From: Nocardia suismassiliense
GTDB taxonomy: Bacteria; Actinomycetota; Actinomycetes; Mycobacteriales; Mycobacteriaceae
Reading direction: 5' to 3'
Length of the DNA: 64,000 nucleotides
Assembly (NCBI RefSeq): GCF_900269665.1
Contig: NZ_LT985361.1
Span: 2,463,507 to 2,527,506, forward strand
The stretch's first letter is position 1, and every line of letters begins with the position of its first letter. Made by a program: the position numbers and the translations under genes. The notes below the pieces were generated by a model. The model saw nothing but the letters and a program-made list of their open reading frames with translations, was not told the DNA's origin and did not search any database. This document shows, piece after piece, positions 16,740 through 24,211 of the stretch.

Positions 16740-17747
16740 GTGCGCGCTGTGCAGGTAGCGGAATTCGGTGGGCCCGAAGTACTTACGGTGCGTGAGGTGC
16801 CGGAGCCGGTGGCCGGGCCGGGCGAGGTGGTGGTGGATGTGGCCGCCGCCGACGTGATGTTCCTGGATGCCCGGTTGCGCGGCGGATGGGGTGGGGACTA
16901 TTTCCAGCTGGCGACTCCTTACGTGCCCGGCGGCGCGGTAGCTGGCGTGGTCAGCGCGACCGGTGACGGTGTGGACGAGTCCTGGATCGGCAAGCGTGTC
17001 ACCACCGCGACCGCGGCCAGCAAGATCGGCGGCGGTCAGCCGATCGGCGGCTACGCCGAAAAGGCGCTCGCCAGTGCGGCCACGCTGACCGTCGTGCCCG
17101 ACGGGTTGAGCCTGGCGCAGGCCGTCGCGCTCGCACACGACGGGCAAACCGCGTTGGCAGTGTTCGACAAGGCTGCGATCCAGCCGGGGGAGTGGGTGCT
17201 GATCACCGCGGCAGGCGGTGGACTCGGCACTTTGCTGATCCAACTCGCGCGCGGGGCGGGCGCACGCGTGCTCGCCGCGGCGCGGGGCAGCGCCAAATTG
17301 GCGTTGGCCGAACGGCTCGGCGCCGACGTCGTGGTCGACTACGCCGAGGCGGGCTGGTCGGACAAGGCCAGGGCGGCGACCGGTGATGCGGGCGCGAATG
17401 TCGTGCTGGACGGCGCGGGGGGCGCACTGGGCGAAGCCGCCTTCGACGCCATCGCGGACAACGGGCGATTCCTCGGTTACGGCATGGCCGCAGGCGAATT
17501 CGCGGCGATCGACAGTGCGTCGGCGGCCGCCCGCGGCATCACCGTGACCGGTCTGCTCGATGTCACCGACGACGAGACCGATTGGCCGCGGCTGGCCGAA
17601 CGCTCGCTCGCCGAGGCCGCGGCCGGGCGGCTGGAAGTGGTGATCGGCCAAACCTTTCCGCTCGACGAGGCCGAAAAGGCACACGCCGCCATCGAATCCA
17701 GGACGGCGGTGGGCCGCACCCTGCTGACCCTGGATTCCGCTGTCTGA
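16740..17747 (+). CDS. Zinc-independent quinone oxidoreductase (MDR family)
   Basis: A 335-residue medium-chain dehydrogenase/reductase without the usual structural-zinc cysteines. The N-terminus VRAVQVAEFGGPEV and the cofactor block VLITAAGGGLGTLLIQLARG (near residue 155) followed by an alanine-rich strand are typical of NADPH:quinone reductases. It would reduce quinones or enoyl/enone compounds in the cytosol. I prefer GTG 16740 because GGAGG at 16729-16733 lies 6 bases before it; an in-frame TTG at 16734 overlaps the ribosome site. No partner gene suggests a specific substrate. Confidence 0.88.
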   Translation: MRAVQVAEFGGPEVLTVREVPEPVAGPGEVVVDVAAADVMFLDARLRGGWGGDYFQLATPYVPGGAVAGVVSATGDGVDESWIGKRVTTATAASKIGGGQPIGGYAEKALASAATLTVVPDGLSLAQAVALAHDGQTALAVFDKAAIQPGEWVLITAAGGGLGTLLIQLARGAGARVLAAARGSAKLALAERLGADVVVDYAEAGWSDKARAATGDAGANVVLDGAGGALGEAAFDAIADNGRFLGYGMAAGEFAAIDSASAAARGITVTGLLDVTDDETDWPRLAERSLAEAAAGRLEVVIGQTFPLDEAEKAHAAIESRTAVGRTLLTLDSAV

Positions 17748-17770
17748 GAGACCACCGAGCAAGCTATGGC

Positions 17771-17799
17771 GGGCACCCTGGCTCGGCGCTAGGGTGCCC
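17771..17799. terminator. Hairpin after the quinone reductase gene
   Basis: GGGCACCCT (17771-17779) pairs perfectly with AGGGTGCCC (17791-17799). No T-run follows. It lies between the reductase stop and the GTG of a small membrane gene 3 bases later, so it may terminate transcription or affect translation of the small gene. Confidence 0.5.
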
Positions 17800-17802
17800 T
17801 GC

Positions 17803-17970
17803 GTGGAGACTCTGATCGTTGTTGGTGTGGTCCTACTCGTGCTCGCTGTCGTGGTGGTTATCGTGCAAATAGCCAGCAGACCGCCGAAAGACGAAAGTCG
17901 ATGGGACAGAGATGATCCCGATGACTACGACGGCCGCTGGGACGAGCGCGACGACGACTACCGGGACTGA
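17803..17970 (+). CDS. Small single-pass membrane protein with acidic tail
   Basis: A 55-residue ORF: METLIVVGVVLLVLAVVVVI forms one membrane helix at residues 4-22, then a polar acidic C-terminus rich in Asp, Arg, Tyr and Trp (RWDRDDPDDYDGRWDERDDD). The helix-plus-charged-tail design and codon use look like real coding sequence. It starts with GTG and has no clear ribosome site; a hairpin ends 3 bases before the start. Its stop overlaps the opposite DDN-like gene by 13 bases. Function unknown. Confidence 0.6.
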   Translation: METLIVVGVVLLVLAVVVVIVQIASRPPKDESRWDRDDPDDYDGRWDERDDDYRD

Positions 17971-18398
17971 CCGGCCGGCGTCAGCACCACCACCGGAATC
18001 GGCCGCTTGGTCATCTTCTGGTAGTCGCTGTAGCGACCCTTGCTGATCTTGTCCATGATCGCGAACCGGCGCGCATAGTCCGAATTGTCCGGATATATGG
18101 GCCGCGCGACCACCGGCACCTTGCGCCGCCCGATCTGAATCTCACACTCCGGCTTGGCCTTGACATTCGCCAGCCACCCCGGCGGTCGCGGCGATCCACC
18201 GTTGGACGCCATCACCAGACAATCCGCCCCATCCCGTCCGTACGTCAGCGCCGACGTACGCGCCTGCCCCGTCTTGCGGCCCACCGTCCGCAACAACAGC
18301 GTCGGATTCCCGAACAACACCCGATGCCCCACCAAACCGCCACTGTTCTCGTACACCCACTGATGCACCTTCAGCACCTTCGCGAACACACTCGACAT
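17958..18398 (-). CDS. DDN-like F420-dependent nitroreductase family protein
   Basis: A 146-residue member of the deazaflavin (F420)-dependent nitroreductase/quinone reductase family (DUF385). Characteristic blocks are LLLRTVGRKTGQARTSAL (residues about 34-51), LVMASNGGSPRPPGWLANVK and the C-terminal PIPVVVLTP. Family members use reduced F420 to reduce quinones, and mycobacterial Ddn activates nitroimidazole drugs. F420 biosynthesis genes are not in this window. The start at 18398 keeps a short N-terminal helix as in the family. It ends opposite the small membrane gene. Confidence 0.9.
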   Translation of the reverse strand: MSSVFAKVLKVHQWVYENSGGLVGHRVLFGNPTLLLRTVGRKTGQARTSALTYGRDGADCLVMASNGGSPRPPGWLANVKAKPECEIQIGRRKVPVVARPIYPDNSDYARRFAIMDKISKGRYSDYQKMTKRPIPVVVLTPAGQSR

Positions 18399-18516
18399 GG
18401 TCGACCCTCCACACGGTTGCCGGACGCCCCACCCTAACCGCCACCCCGGGTCCGAGTGGTGCTAGTCCCACCCCAGCCGGTAGCATCCCCCACGCCTGCG
18501 GTGCACCCGCAGAAGA

Positions 18517-18590
18517 GGGGCGGTAGCTCAGTCGGTTAGAGCCGTGGACTCATAATCCATTGGTCGCGGGTTCGAGCCCCGCCCGCCCCA
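18517..18590 (+). tRNA. tRNA with CAT anticodon (Met, or lysidine-modified Ile)
   Basis: A 74-base cloverleaf: acceptor GGGGCGG pairs with CCGCCCC, D arm GCTC/GAGC, anticodon stem GTGGA/TCCAT around loop CTCATAA, T arm GCGGG-TTCGAGC-CCCGC, discriminator A at 18590. The anticodon is CAT. The base-paired A-stem start argues against initiator tRNA. Whether it is elongator Met or tRNA-Ile with lysidine cannot be decided here. CCA is not encoded beyond the discriminator. Confidence 0.95.
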
Positions 18591-19260
18591 CATAACCTCT
18601 CTGACCAGGCTTTTTATCCCGGTCGGGAGGTGATTCGATGTGTTGTCGGGGCGGAGACCAACAAATTGGTGCGCAGTTGATCGCGTCCTGTCCGGAGTTC
18701 AAGGACGGGTGGTCCGCTTTGTCCGGTCGAGTGGGTACTGCGGTTCGCGTCAACGTTCAATAGAAGTCGGCGGCAAAAGCTTTGGCCTCCCCTCGGGTGG
18801 TCAGGGCATGCCTGCAGGCTCGCATCCGGTGTTCTCCGGACCGGAATATTGATAAAGCGGCGCTGACCTGCTGGTTCAGTGTGTGAACACCACTCCATGC
18901 TTGGCGGCAGGGATGTGCTTCCGGTGATGATTGCGGCGCCATCCGCGAGGCAACGGAGCCTGATGGTCGAGGCGCCGCCGGTGGAGGGGATCAGCGGCGT
19001 CCTCAGCTTTTCCGGGCCGGCGGCGGCAATCGAGGCGCGCTCCGACAGGGGGGAGCGTGGCGAGATCGCTTGTCGGGGTATGGACCACGGTCGTAGTCGA
19101 CTGCTCATCGAGATCACCGGTGGGCAGGACGGCCCGGCGCCCGACCCGCCGACCGAAAAGCAGACGGCCACGTATCAGTGTCATTTCGAGCGCGGTAACG
19201 CCGAGTAATGATTCAGACCGCGGTCCCGAGAGTATCCATAGGTTGTCTAGCGTTGAGCGA
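18591..19260. other. Gene-poor stretch downstream of the tRNA
   Basis: About 670 bases with no ORF I can assign. Overlapping frames on both strands are open for 100-185 codons (for example 18876-19316 minus and 18879-19208 plus), but none shows a recognisable domain or convincing coding bias. One 41-codon ORF at 18638 has a strong ribosome site. I found no repeat of the tRNA 3' end and no integrase, so an integrated element is not demonstrated. Confidence 0.5.
18638..18763 (+). CDS. Possible 41-residue small protein
   Basis: An ATG at 18638 follows GGGAGGTG by about 5 bases, a very good ribosome site, and opens a 41-codon frame beginning MCCRGGDQQIGAQLIASC. It encodes three cysteines, no membrane helix and no known domain. 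It lies 48 bases after the tRNA. Evidence is limited to the ribosome site and open frame. Confidence 0.25.
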   Translation: MCCRGGDQQIGAQLIASCPEFKDGWSALSGRVGTAVRVNVQ

Positions 19261-19950
19261 TCAAAGGTTCCAGATGGCGCCGGTGGACTGAATGGCGTTG
19301 GTGAAACTGGGGTCATCCTTACTGGGCGTCCAGGTCAATTGCATCCAGCCGAATTTCTGCATCTGGGTGCGGACGCACAAGAATGTGCCACTAGGCATTT
19401 TGTTCAATGGCACAGTGAGGATGTCGTAGTGCGCCGCCTCACAGGCGGAGTAGCTTGGATGCGAGTCTCCCGTAGTAGGGGCATGCGCGAAGCGGACACC
19501 ATTCTCGGCCGAGAGGCCGAGCTTGCCATGCAGGGCATAGTGCGTTTGCGGACCCATCGGTACGCCCTTCCAGTCCAGGAATGACATGCCCCACCATTGA
19601 GGGTCCTCGAATTTGAAATGTGCGATGGCCGCACCGCCTTTCGACGGTGGATCCACGCCTGCGGGCGCAGCCGAAGATGCAGTGGATGTGGTGACGGGGA
19701 CTCTGGTGGACGAAACGCCGATCGCGCCGGTCGGAGGTGCACTGGTTGTGCTTTCCGGGGTCGGCCTGAATTGTAGATATGCAACCACCACCGCAATGAT
19801 CACGCCGATGATGCCAGCAATAGCACCGATCTTTTGCCAATTTGGGCCGCTGCCGCTGCCGCTGCCGCCGCTGTTCCCGTTGCCGCTGTTCCCGTTGCCG
19901 CTGATATTGATGTGGATGCCCCCGCCGGTGGGCGGTATGGGTGTCGACAT
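19261..19950 (-). CDS. Membrane-anchored hypothetical protein with extracytoplasmic domain
   Basis: A 229-residue protein. A glycine/serine/asparagine-rich N-terminus (GNGNSGNGNSGGSGSGSG, residues 18-35) precedes one membrane helix (IGAIAGIIGVIIAVVVAYL, about 41-59), then a Thr/Ser/Pro linker and a C-terminal domain of about 120 residues with two cysteines (YSACEAAHYD and GTFLCVRTQ) that could form a disulfide outside the cell. I do not recognise the domain. An AGGAA ribosome site (complement of TTCCT at 19970) lies upstream of the ATG. Base composition is lower in GC than neighbours, and the surrounding region is gene-poor, so acquisition by transfer is possible. Confidence 0.75.
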   Translation of the reverse strand: MSTPIPPTGGGIHINISGNGNSGNGNSGGSGSGSGPNWQKIGAIAGIIGVIIAVVVAYLQFRPTPESTTSAPPTGAIGVSSTRVPVTTSTASSAAPAGVDPPSKGGAAIAHFKFEDPQWWGMSFLDWKGVPMGPQTHYALHGKLGLSAENGVRFAHAPTTGDSHPSYSACEAAHYDILTVPLNKMPSGTFLCVRTQMQKFGWMQLTWTPSKDDPSFTNAIQSTGAIWNL

Positions 19951-20337
19951 ACGCTGTGTTCCTTTGTGGATAGTCGCATCGTGCCATCAGCGCTGATGGA
20001 TTTCCGCTGCCTGCCTCAGTGCAGCACTGGCTGTCTGGGCATCCTGAACGTTGGGGCGTCAATGCTGCGGCAGGAAACCTACATCGGCGGTGTGCGGTAA
20101 AGCAGAGCAAGCAGCGTGTTTTCGAATCCGCGGGCTGAGTAAACCGTGGAATCCAAGCAGTCCCCGATCCTACCGGCTGTCACGCCTGACACGACGTCGA
20201 GGTAGGCATCGAAATGTTCAGCTGACCAACTCAATTGAGTGTTGACACGGTGCCTGATCGATGAGCCGTTGAAGCCTTTAGCAGGCCTAGCAAACGACCG
20301 ATCGGAATCAGTGCAGGCATATTTGGAGGAGCACTTC
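19951..20337. other. Non-coding stretch with a 12-bp palindrome
   Basis: No supported gene. ACTCAATTGAGT (20229-20240) is a perfect 12-bp palindrome followed directly by a -35-like TTGACA (20242-20247); no convincing -10 follows. It may belong to the regulation of the small ORF at 20338 and the lipase behind it. Confidence 0.4.
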
Positions 20338-20646
20338 ATGGACGTAATGACATTCGAGCGAGTGACCAAAGGAGCTGTCGTGGAACGAGCCGGTCATCCC
20401 GGGCGCCCATCCCCTACCGCGTCAGGCCAGCGCCGAATGCGGGCGGCCGACGCGATCGGCTGGCTGCGGCCTCACTTGCAGACGGCCGCTCTGGTAGACG
20501 AAGGCGGCTTCGCTATGCGACTTCCTTTCTGTGCGTCTGTGGTTCAACGTTGTCTGTGGCAGGTATGTCGGGCGGAGTTTGGGTACTTCCCGGGGAGACC
20601 TGCCTGTCGCGGCATTCGGTGGGGCCTCGACTTGGAGTTCCGGTAA
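20338..20646 (+). CDS. Hypothetical 102-residue protein upstream of lipase
   Basis: ATG 20338 follows GGAGGAG by 6 bases, an excellent ribosome site. The product begins MDVMTFERVTKGAVVERAGH, is rich in Arg and Cys towards the end (RCLWQVCRAEFGYF, then CRGIRWGLDL) and shows no domain I recognise. It ends 24 bases before the LIP lipase GTG, so they may be co-transcribed. Codon use is less GC-biased than the housekeeping genes around it. It may be a genuine small gene or a decayed one. Confidence 0.4.
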   Translation: MDVMTFERVTKGAVVERAGHPGRPSPTASGQRRMRAADAIGWLRPHLQTAALVDEGGFAMRLPFCASVVQRCLWQVCRAEFGYFPGRPACRGIRWGLDLEFR

Positions 20647-20670
20647 ATCCGAACTAGCAGGAGCGTTCGT

Positions 20671-21867
20671 GTGATGGCGACCCGATTCCGCAGTACGACA
20701 ACACGATTGATTTGTTTGGCGTTGATGGTCGTCGGGATCGGCGGGGTGCCGTCGGCTGCGGCGGTGCCGGTGTATCCGGTGGGGGAGGCTGATGGGTTCT
20801 ATGCGGCGCCGGGGGATCTCGCGGACTATGCCGCGGGGGATGTGGTGCGTAGTAGGCAGGTTGCCGCGGCCGGGTTTCCTGGGGTGGTGGTGTGGCAGCT
20901 GTTGTATCGGTCGGTGAACTCGGCGGGTGTTCCGGTTGCGGCGGTTACGACGGTGTTCGTGCCGGCGGGTGGGGGGAATCGGCCGCTGGTGTCGTATCAG
21001 CCGTTCGTGAACTCGTTGGGGGTGCGGTGTGCGCCGTCGCACAGTCTGTTCGACGGGACTATGCAGGAGGCGCCTGCCTTGAATCTGCTGTTGGCTCGGG
21101 GGTGGGCGGTTGCGGTGCCGGATCATCTCGGGCCGACGAGAGCGTATGGTGCGGCTCGGTTGGGCGGCATGCTCACCCTCGATGGGATTCGCGCGGTGCA
21201 GAGGTTCGGGCCTGCGGGGCTGGCCGCGAGTCCTGTTGGTATGGCTGGTTATTCGGGTGGTGGCATGGCCACTGGGTTCGCTGCCGCGCTGGCGCCGGAG
21301 TATGCGCCGGAACTGGCGATCGTCGGTGCCGCGCAGGGCGGCGTCCCGATGAACCTGGCCACGTTGGCTCGCGATGTCGGGTCGACGCCGAATCAGCTGT
21401 TCGGACTTGGTTTCGCAGCCGCTGTGGGATTGGAGCGGGAGTATCCCGATCGGGTGCGGCTGGAGCCGCGACTCAGCCCGGCGGGGCTGGCGTTGCGCGA
21501 TCGGATAGCCAACGCTTGTGCAAACGAGATCATCGCTGCGGGTGCCAACCGCCGGCTGTCCGATGTGTTCACCGGCGGCGCCTTGGATGACGACCCGGCG
21601 ACGGCACAGGTGTTGCGGGAGAACAGCATTCAAGACTTCGACGGTGTGCCGCGCGTACCCATCTACCTGTGGCACGGCACCGATGATGTGGTGTCTGCGC
21701 AGGCGGTTCGCGACGTGACGGGGCGGTACTGCCGCGCGGGTACGCCGGTGCGGCTGGACATGATTCCGGATGCTGATCACGGTGCCGCCATGCTGGCGGG
21801 CGCGCCCCGGGCGCTGGACTACCTGGCCGACCGCTTCGCCGGGCGTCCAGCTCCCAGTACCTGCTGA
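20671..21867 (+). CDS. Secreted LIP-family lipase (second copy)
   Basis: A 398-residue secreted lipase paralogous to the one at 5797-7011. The N-terminus has a signal peptide (TTTRLICLALMVVGIGGVPS, cleavage near the Ala-rich AAAVP). Nucleophile Ser195 lies in GYSGGGMATG, the likely acid in HGTDDVV and catalytic His370 in DADHGAAM. Shared blocks with the first copy include VPDHLGPT-AYGAA-LGGM and IVGAA-GGVPMNL. GTG 20671 is preferred because GGAG lies 7 bases upstream; ATG 20674 is the alternative. Codons such as GGT, GTG and TTG are more frequent than in the first copy, so the two probably have different histories. Confidence 0.92.
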   Translation: MMATRFRSTTTRLICLALMVVGIGGVPSAAAVPVYPVGEADGFYAAPGDLADYAAGDVVRSRQVAAAGFPGVVVWQLLYRSVNSAGVPVAAVTTVFVPAGGGNRPLVSYQPFVNSLGVRCAPSHSLFDGTMQEAPALNLLLARGWAVAVPDHLGPTRAYGAARLGGMLTLDGIRAVQRFGPAGLAASPVGMAGYSGGGMATGFAAALAPEYAPELAIVGAAQGGVPMNLATLARDVGSTPNQLFGLGFAAAVGLEREYPDRVRLEPRLSPAGLALRDRIANACANEIIAAGANRRLSDVFTGGALDDDPATAQVLRENSIQDFDGVPRVPIYLWHGTDDVVSAQAVRDVTGRYCRAGTPVRLDMIPDADHGAAMLAGAPRALDYLADRFAGRPAPSTC

Positions 21868-21870
21868 CCG

Positions 21871-22311
21871 TTAGCCGGCGTTGCCCTTTTTCCTGATCTG
21901 CTTGGCGAGCTCCTGCTCGAACTGCTCGGGGGTGAACTTCATGTCGCCCTTGGGAAATTCCATACAACCGGCGGCCGTGACTTGGCCGGGGAGGGCGGCT
22001 GCGCCGGTCGGCTCCGCAGCAATAGCGAGTTTGCCGTCGGGTTTGACCCCGCACACGAAGTAGGTCCCCTTCTTCGCCGAATCGAGGATGAAGAAGAAGC
22101 CGGTGATCGCGCCTACCTTGGGCGCCTTGTTCGCCGCCGTGCATTTACCGGCTTCGACGGGAGCGAGATTCTCTCCGATCGCTTTTCCGGACGTGATCGT
22201 GGTGCACCGGTAGCTCGGCGACGTTTCGGCGGATGCGGTCGGGGCGACGGCCAGCAGGGTCGCAAAGGCGGCCGCACCGGTCGCGACGAGATGAGCGGGT
22301 CGATAGTGCAC
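21871..22311 (-). CDS. Secreted hypothetical protein
   Basis: A 146-residue protein with a signal peptide (HLVATGAAAFATLLAVAPTA, cleavage after SAE near residue 29). The mature part has four cysteines (YRCTTITSG, GKCTAANKA, YFVCGVKPDG and AAGCMEFPKG), likely two disulfides, and a charged C-terminal helix (FEQELAKQIRKKGN). I do not recognise a family. It converges with the LIP lipase, ending 4 bases after that gene stops. Confidence 0.75.
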   Translation of the reverse strand: MHYRPAHLVATGAAAFATLLAVAPTASAETSPSYRCTTITSGKAIGENLAPVEAGKCTAANKAPKVGAITGFFFILDSAKKGTYFVCGVKPDGKLAIAAEPTGAAALPGQVTAAGCMEFPKGDMKFTPEQFEQELAKQIRKKGNAG

Positions 22312-22414
22312 GGGGTGGTGACCTCGTTTCTGTGGGACGGCTCTGGCCTGGGTATTCGGACCCGAGCCGGTTCTGGATTGGTCACCTCCGGGCAGCGGTC
22401 AGAATGCGGTTGGA

Positions 22415-22437
22415 AAGTGCTCATTCAGTGAGCACTT
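22415..22437. promoter_or_regulatory. Perfect 9-bp inverted repeat, likely operator
   Basis: AAGTGCTCA (22415-22423) and TGAGCACTT (22429-22437) form a perfect inverted repeat around TTCAG. It lies between the divergent secreted-protein gene and the YdeI gene, 19 bases before the latter. The size and spacing fit a TetR-type operator; no regulator gene adjoins it. Confidence 0.55.
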
Positions 22438-22456
22438 AACTGCGGATGATGGATTC

Positions 22457-23020
22457 ATGGAAAGCATCGACGCAGGTTCTCTTCGTTTCCCGGACGCGGC
22501 GCACTGGGAGTCGTGGCTGGCCGACCACCACGACGATTCGGCTGGCGTCTGGCTGCTGATCGCGAAGAAGGGTGCTGAGGGGATCACGATCGGTGAAGCC
22601 CTCGACGTCGCCCTGTGCTACGGCTGGATCGATAGCCATCGCAAGGGCTTCGACGACCAGCACTACTTGCAGCGGTACTCACCACGGCGGCCGAAAAGCC
22701 CATGGTCACAGGTGAACGTGGAGAAGGCCGAGGCGCTGATCGCCGCGGGCCGGATGCGCGCGGCCGGCCTGGCGGCGATCCGGGCGGCCGAGGCGGACGG
22801 GCGGTGGGCGGCCGCCTACCAGCGCCAGCGCGACGCGACCGTCCCTGCCGATCTGGCCGCCGCACTGGCCGGCGATGAGCGGGCACAGGCGCAATTCGAA
22901 CTGCTGGACCGGACCCGGCAGTACGCCCTGTTTCTCCGGCTGATGAAGGCACGCACCCCGGCCGGTCGAGCCACGCAGCTCGACCAGATCGTCGCGTCAC
23001 TCGTGCAAGCAAGCCAGTAG
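22457..23020 (+). CDS. YdeI/OmpD-associated family protein
   Basis: A 187-residue soluble protein of the YdeI family. The N-terminal block WESWLADHHDDSAGVWLLIA and the central CYGWIDSHRKGFDDQHYLQR are typical, followed by YSPRRPKSPWSQVNVEKAEA. The C-terminal half is helical and Ala-rich, ending in a bacteriocin-protection-like segment (QYALFLRLMKARTPAGR). The biochemical role of this family is not established; some members protect against antimicrobial compounds. A perfect inverted repeat lies just before the start. Confidence 0.85.
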   Translation: MESIDAGSLRFPDAAHWESWLADHHDDSAGVWLLIAKKGAEGITIGEALDVALCYGWIDSHRKGFDDQHYLQRYSPRRPKSPWSQVNVEKAEALIAAGRMRAAGLAAIRAAEADGRWAAAYQRQRDATVPADLAAALAGDERAQAQFELLDRTRQYALFLRLMKARTPAGRATQLDQIVASLVQASQ

Positions 23021-23022
23021 CG

Positions 23023-23667
23023 TCAGCCCACCACAAACTTCCGGTCGAACGCCGCTTGCGCACGCTGCGCCAAATCACCACCAAGCTTGTACCCCTGAGC
23101 CGCCAGCTCTTCATGAGCCTGCGGGTCAGTGGTCTCACTGCCATACAGAACTTCAACAGAGGCTCCGGGAATCTCGGAGTAACCAGCAATACCGTCCCGA
23201 AGCTGCAGCGTGATCGCGTCCTTGTACCCACGACGATCGAACGTCCCTTGGTTGATCCCCGCCAACGCGATGAAGTGCAGTTCTTTCACCGCACTAGGAC
23301 CATCGGGGGAGGTGTTCTCATAGGCCCACCCACGGCTGAACACCCGATCGATCCACCCCTTGGCCAGCGCTGGCATCGACCACCAGTAGACCGGGAACAA
23401 CAGCGCGACAACATCGGCCGACTCGATCAACTCCTGCTCCCGCCGCACATCGGCGGGCACCTCGCCGAGCAACCGGTGCACCGCGAGATCCGCAGCCCGG
23501 AACACCGGATCGAATCCCGAAGCCGTCAGATCATGCACGACAGTGGTGGTGCTTCCGTCCGCCTGGATACCCTGCTCGACCGCGCGGGCGATGGCCCAGG
23601 TGGCGGACTCGTGATCCGGGTGGGACACCACGAGCAGTACTTTCGGCTGACTGCGTTCGTTCGTCAT
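23023..23667 (-). CDS. NQO-type flavodoxin-like NAD(P)H quinone reductase
   Basis: A 214-residue flavoprotein of the MdaB/KefF/NQO family. VLLVVSHPDHESATWAIAR is the phosphate-binding start, LLFPVYWWSMPALAKGWIDR is the conserved FMN-binding block near residues 87-108, and a Gly-rich AGINQGTFDRRGYKD follows. It would reduce quinones or electrophiles by two electrons to limit redox cycling. It is divergent from a MerR-family gene 50 bases away that probably controls it. No ribosome site precedes ATG 23667 and the promoter is very close, so the message may be leaderless. Confidence 0.9.
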   Translation of the reverse strand: MTNERSQPKVLLVVSHPDHESATWAIARAVEQGIQADGSTTTVVHDLTASGFDPVFRAADLAVHRLLGEVPADVRREQELIESADVVALLFPVYWWSMPALAKGWIDRVFSRGWAYENTSPDGPSAVKELHFIALAGINQGTFDRRGYKDAITLQLRDGIAGYSEIPGASVEVLYGSETTDPQAHEELAAQGYKLGGDLAQRAQAAFDRKFVVG

Positions 23668-23684
23668 ACGGCCAAGGTAAAGTA

Positions 23685-23704
23685 TGACACTAACGTCAAT
23701 GTCA
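23685..23704. promoter_or_regulatory. MerR-type 20-bp dyad operator
   Basis: TGACACTAACGTCAATGTCA is an inverted repeat with 16 of 20 positions symmetrical. It lies between the divergent quinone reductase and MerR genes, just ahead of the MerR ribosome site. MerR proteins bind such dyads between widely spaced promoter boxes; TTGACA is readable on the minus strand at 23700-23705. Confidence 0.65.
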
Positions 23705-23717
23705 AGGAGAAGCTCAG

Positions 23718-24074
23718 GTGCGGATCAAAGATTTGAGCCAGCTCACCGGTGCGACCCCGCGGATGCTGCGCCACTACGAGAACGCCGGTGTCCTGACCCC
23801 CGAGCGCGATCCCAATGGGTACCGGCACTACCGCGAAGAGGACGTCAAGACGGTCAACGACATCCGGTGTCTGCTCGCTTCCGGCCTCTCGCTCACCGAA
23901 GCCGCCACTCTGATCCACATCGCGTGCACCGCCCCGCAGAGCGCCACCGACCAGGACCGCGACGATGTGCTGGCGCAACTCGACGAACGCACCCGGCAAT
24001 TGGACGCGGGCATCGAACGACTGCTCGCGGAGAAGGCCAATCTACTCAAACTCCGCCAGGACCTCGGCCGCTGA
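23718..24074 (+). CDS. MerR family transcriptional regulator
   Basis: A 118-residue regulator. The winged helix is at residues 1-70 (MRIKDLSQLTGATPRMLRHY, then NPNGYRHYREEDV), followed by a dimerisation coiled coil (LAQLDERTRQLDAGIERLLA, continuing EKANLLKLRQDL). There is no C-terminal effector domain and no conserved sensing cysteine in the coil region beyond one Cys at HIACTAP, so the signal is unclear; redox or electrophile sensing is plausible from the neighbouring quinone reductase. GTG 23718 follows AAGGAG by 8 bases. Confidence 0.9.
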   Translation: MRIKDLSQLTGATPRMLRHYENAGVLTPERDPNGYRHYREEDVKTVNDIRCLLASGLSLTEAATLIHIACTAPQSATDQDRDDVLAQLDERTRQLDAGIERLLAEKANLLKLRQDLGR

Positions 24075-24090
24075 TCCCACTGCCCCGAAA

Positions 24091-24137
24091 TCCATAGACC
24101 CTGCGCACCGCCGACTTCTCGTAGTGTGGTCTATGGA
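24091..24137. promoter_or_regulatory. Perfect 10-bp inverted repeat upstream of the flavin reductase gene
   Basis: TCCATAGACC (24091-24100) and GGTCTATGGA (24128-24137) are perfectly complementary with a 27-base spacer. A -10-like TAGTGT (24122-24127) lies just before the right arm. This could be an operator pair flanking the promoter, or a terminator for the MerR gene. Confidence 0.5.
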
Positions 24138-24211
24138 CTGCCCACTTGCCGCGGTCCCGAGCCGCATCCGAACACGCGGCCCGGGCGGCGGCCGAGCCGA
24201 GCGCGAGGACC

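Noticed and set aside
18550..18753. Minus-strand ORF ending VGRAGLEPATNGL
   Set aside because: Its end is the reverse complement of the tRNA; this is a known false translation beside tRNA genes.
18876..19316. Open frames of 109-185 codons after the tRNA on both strands
   Set aside because: Mutually overlapping, no domains, weak starts; coding status cannot be decided by eye.
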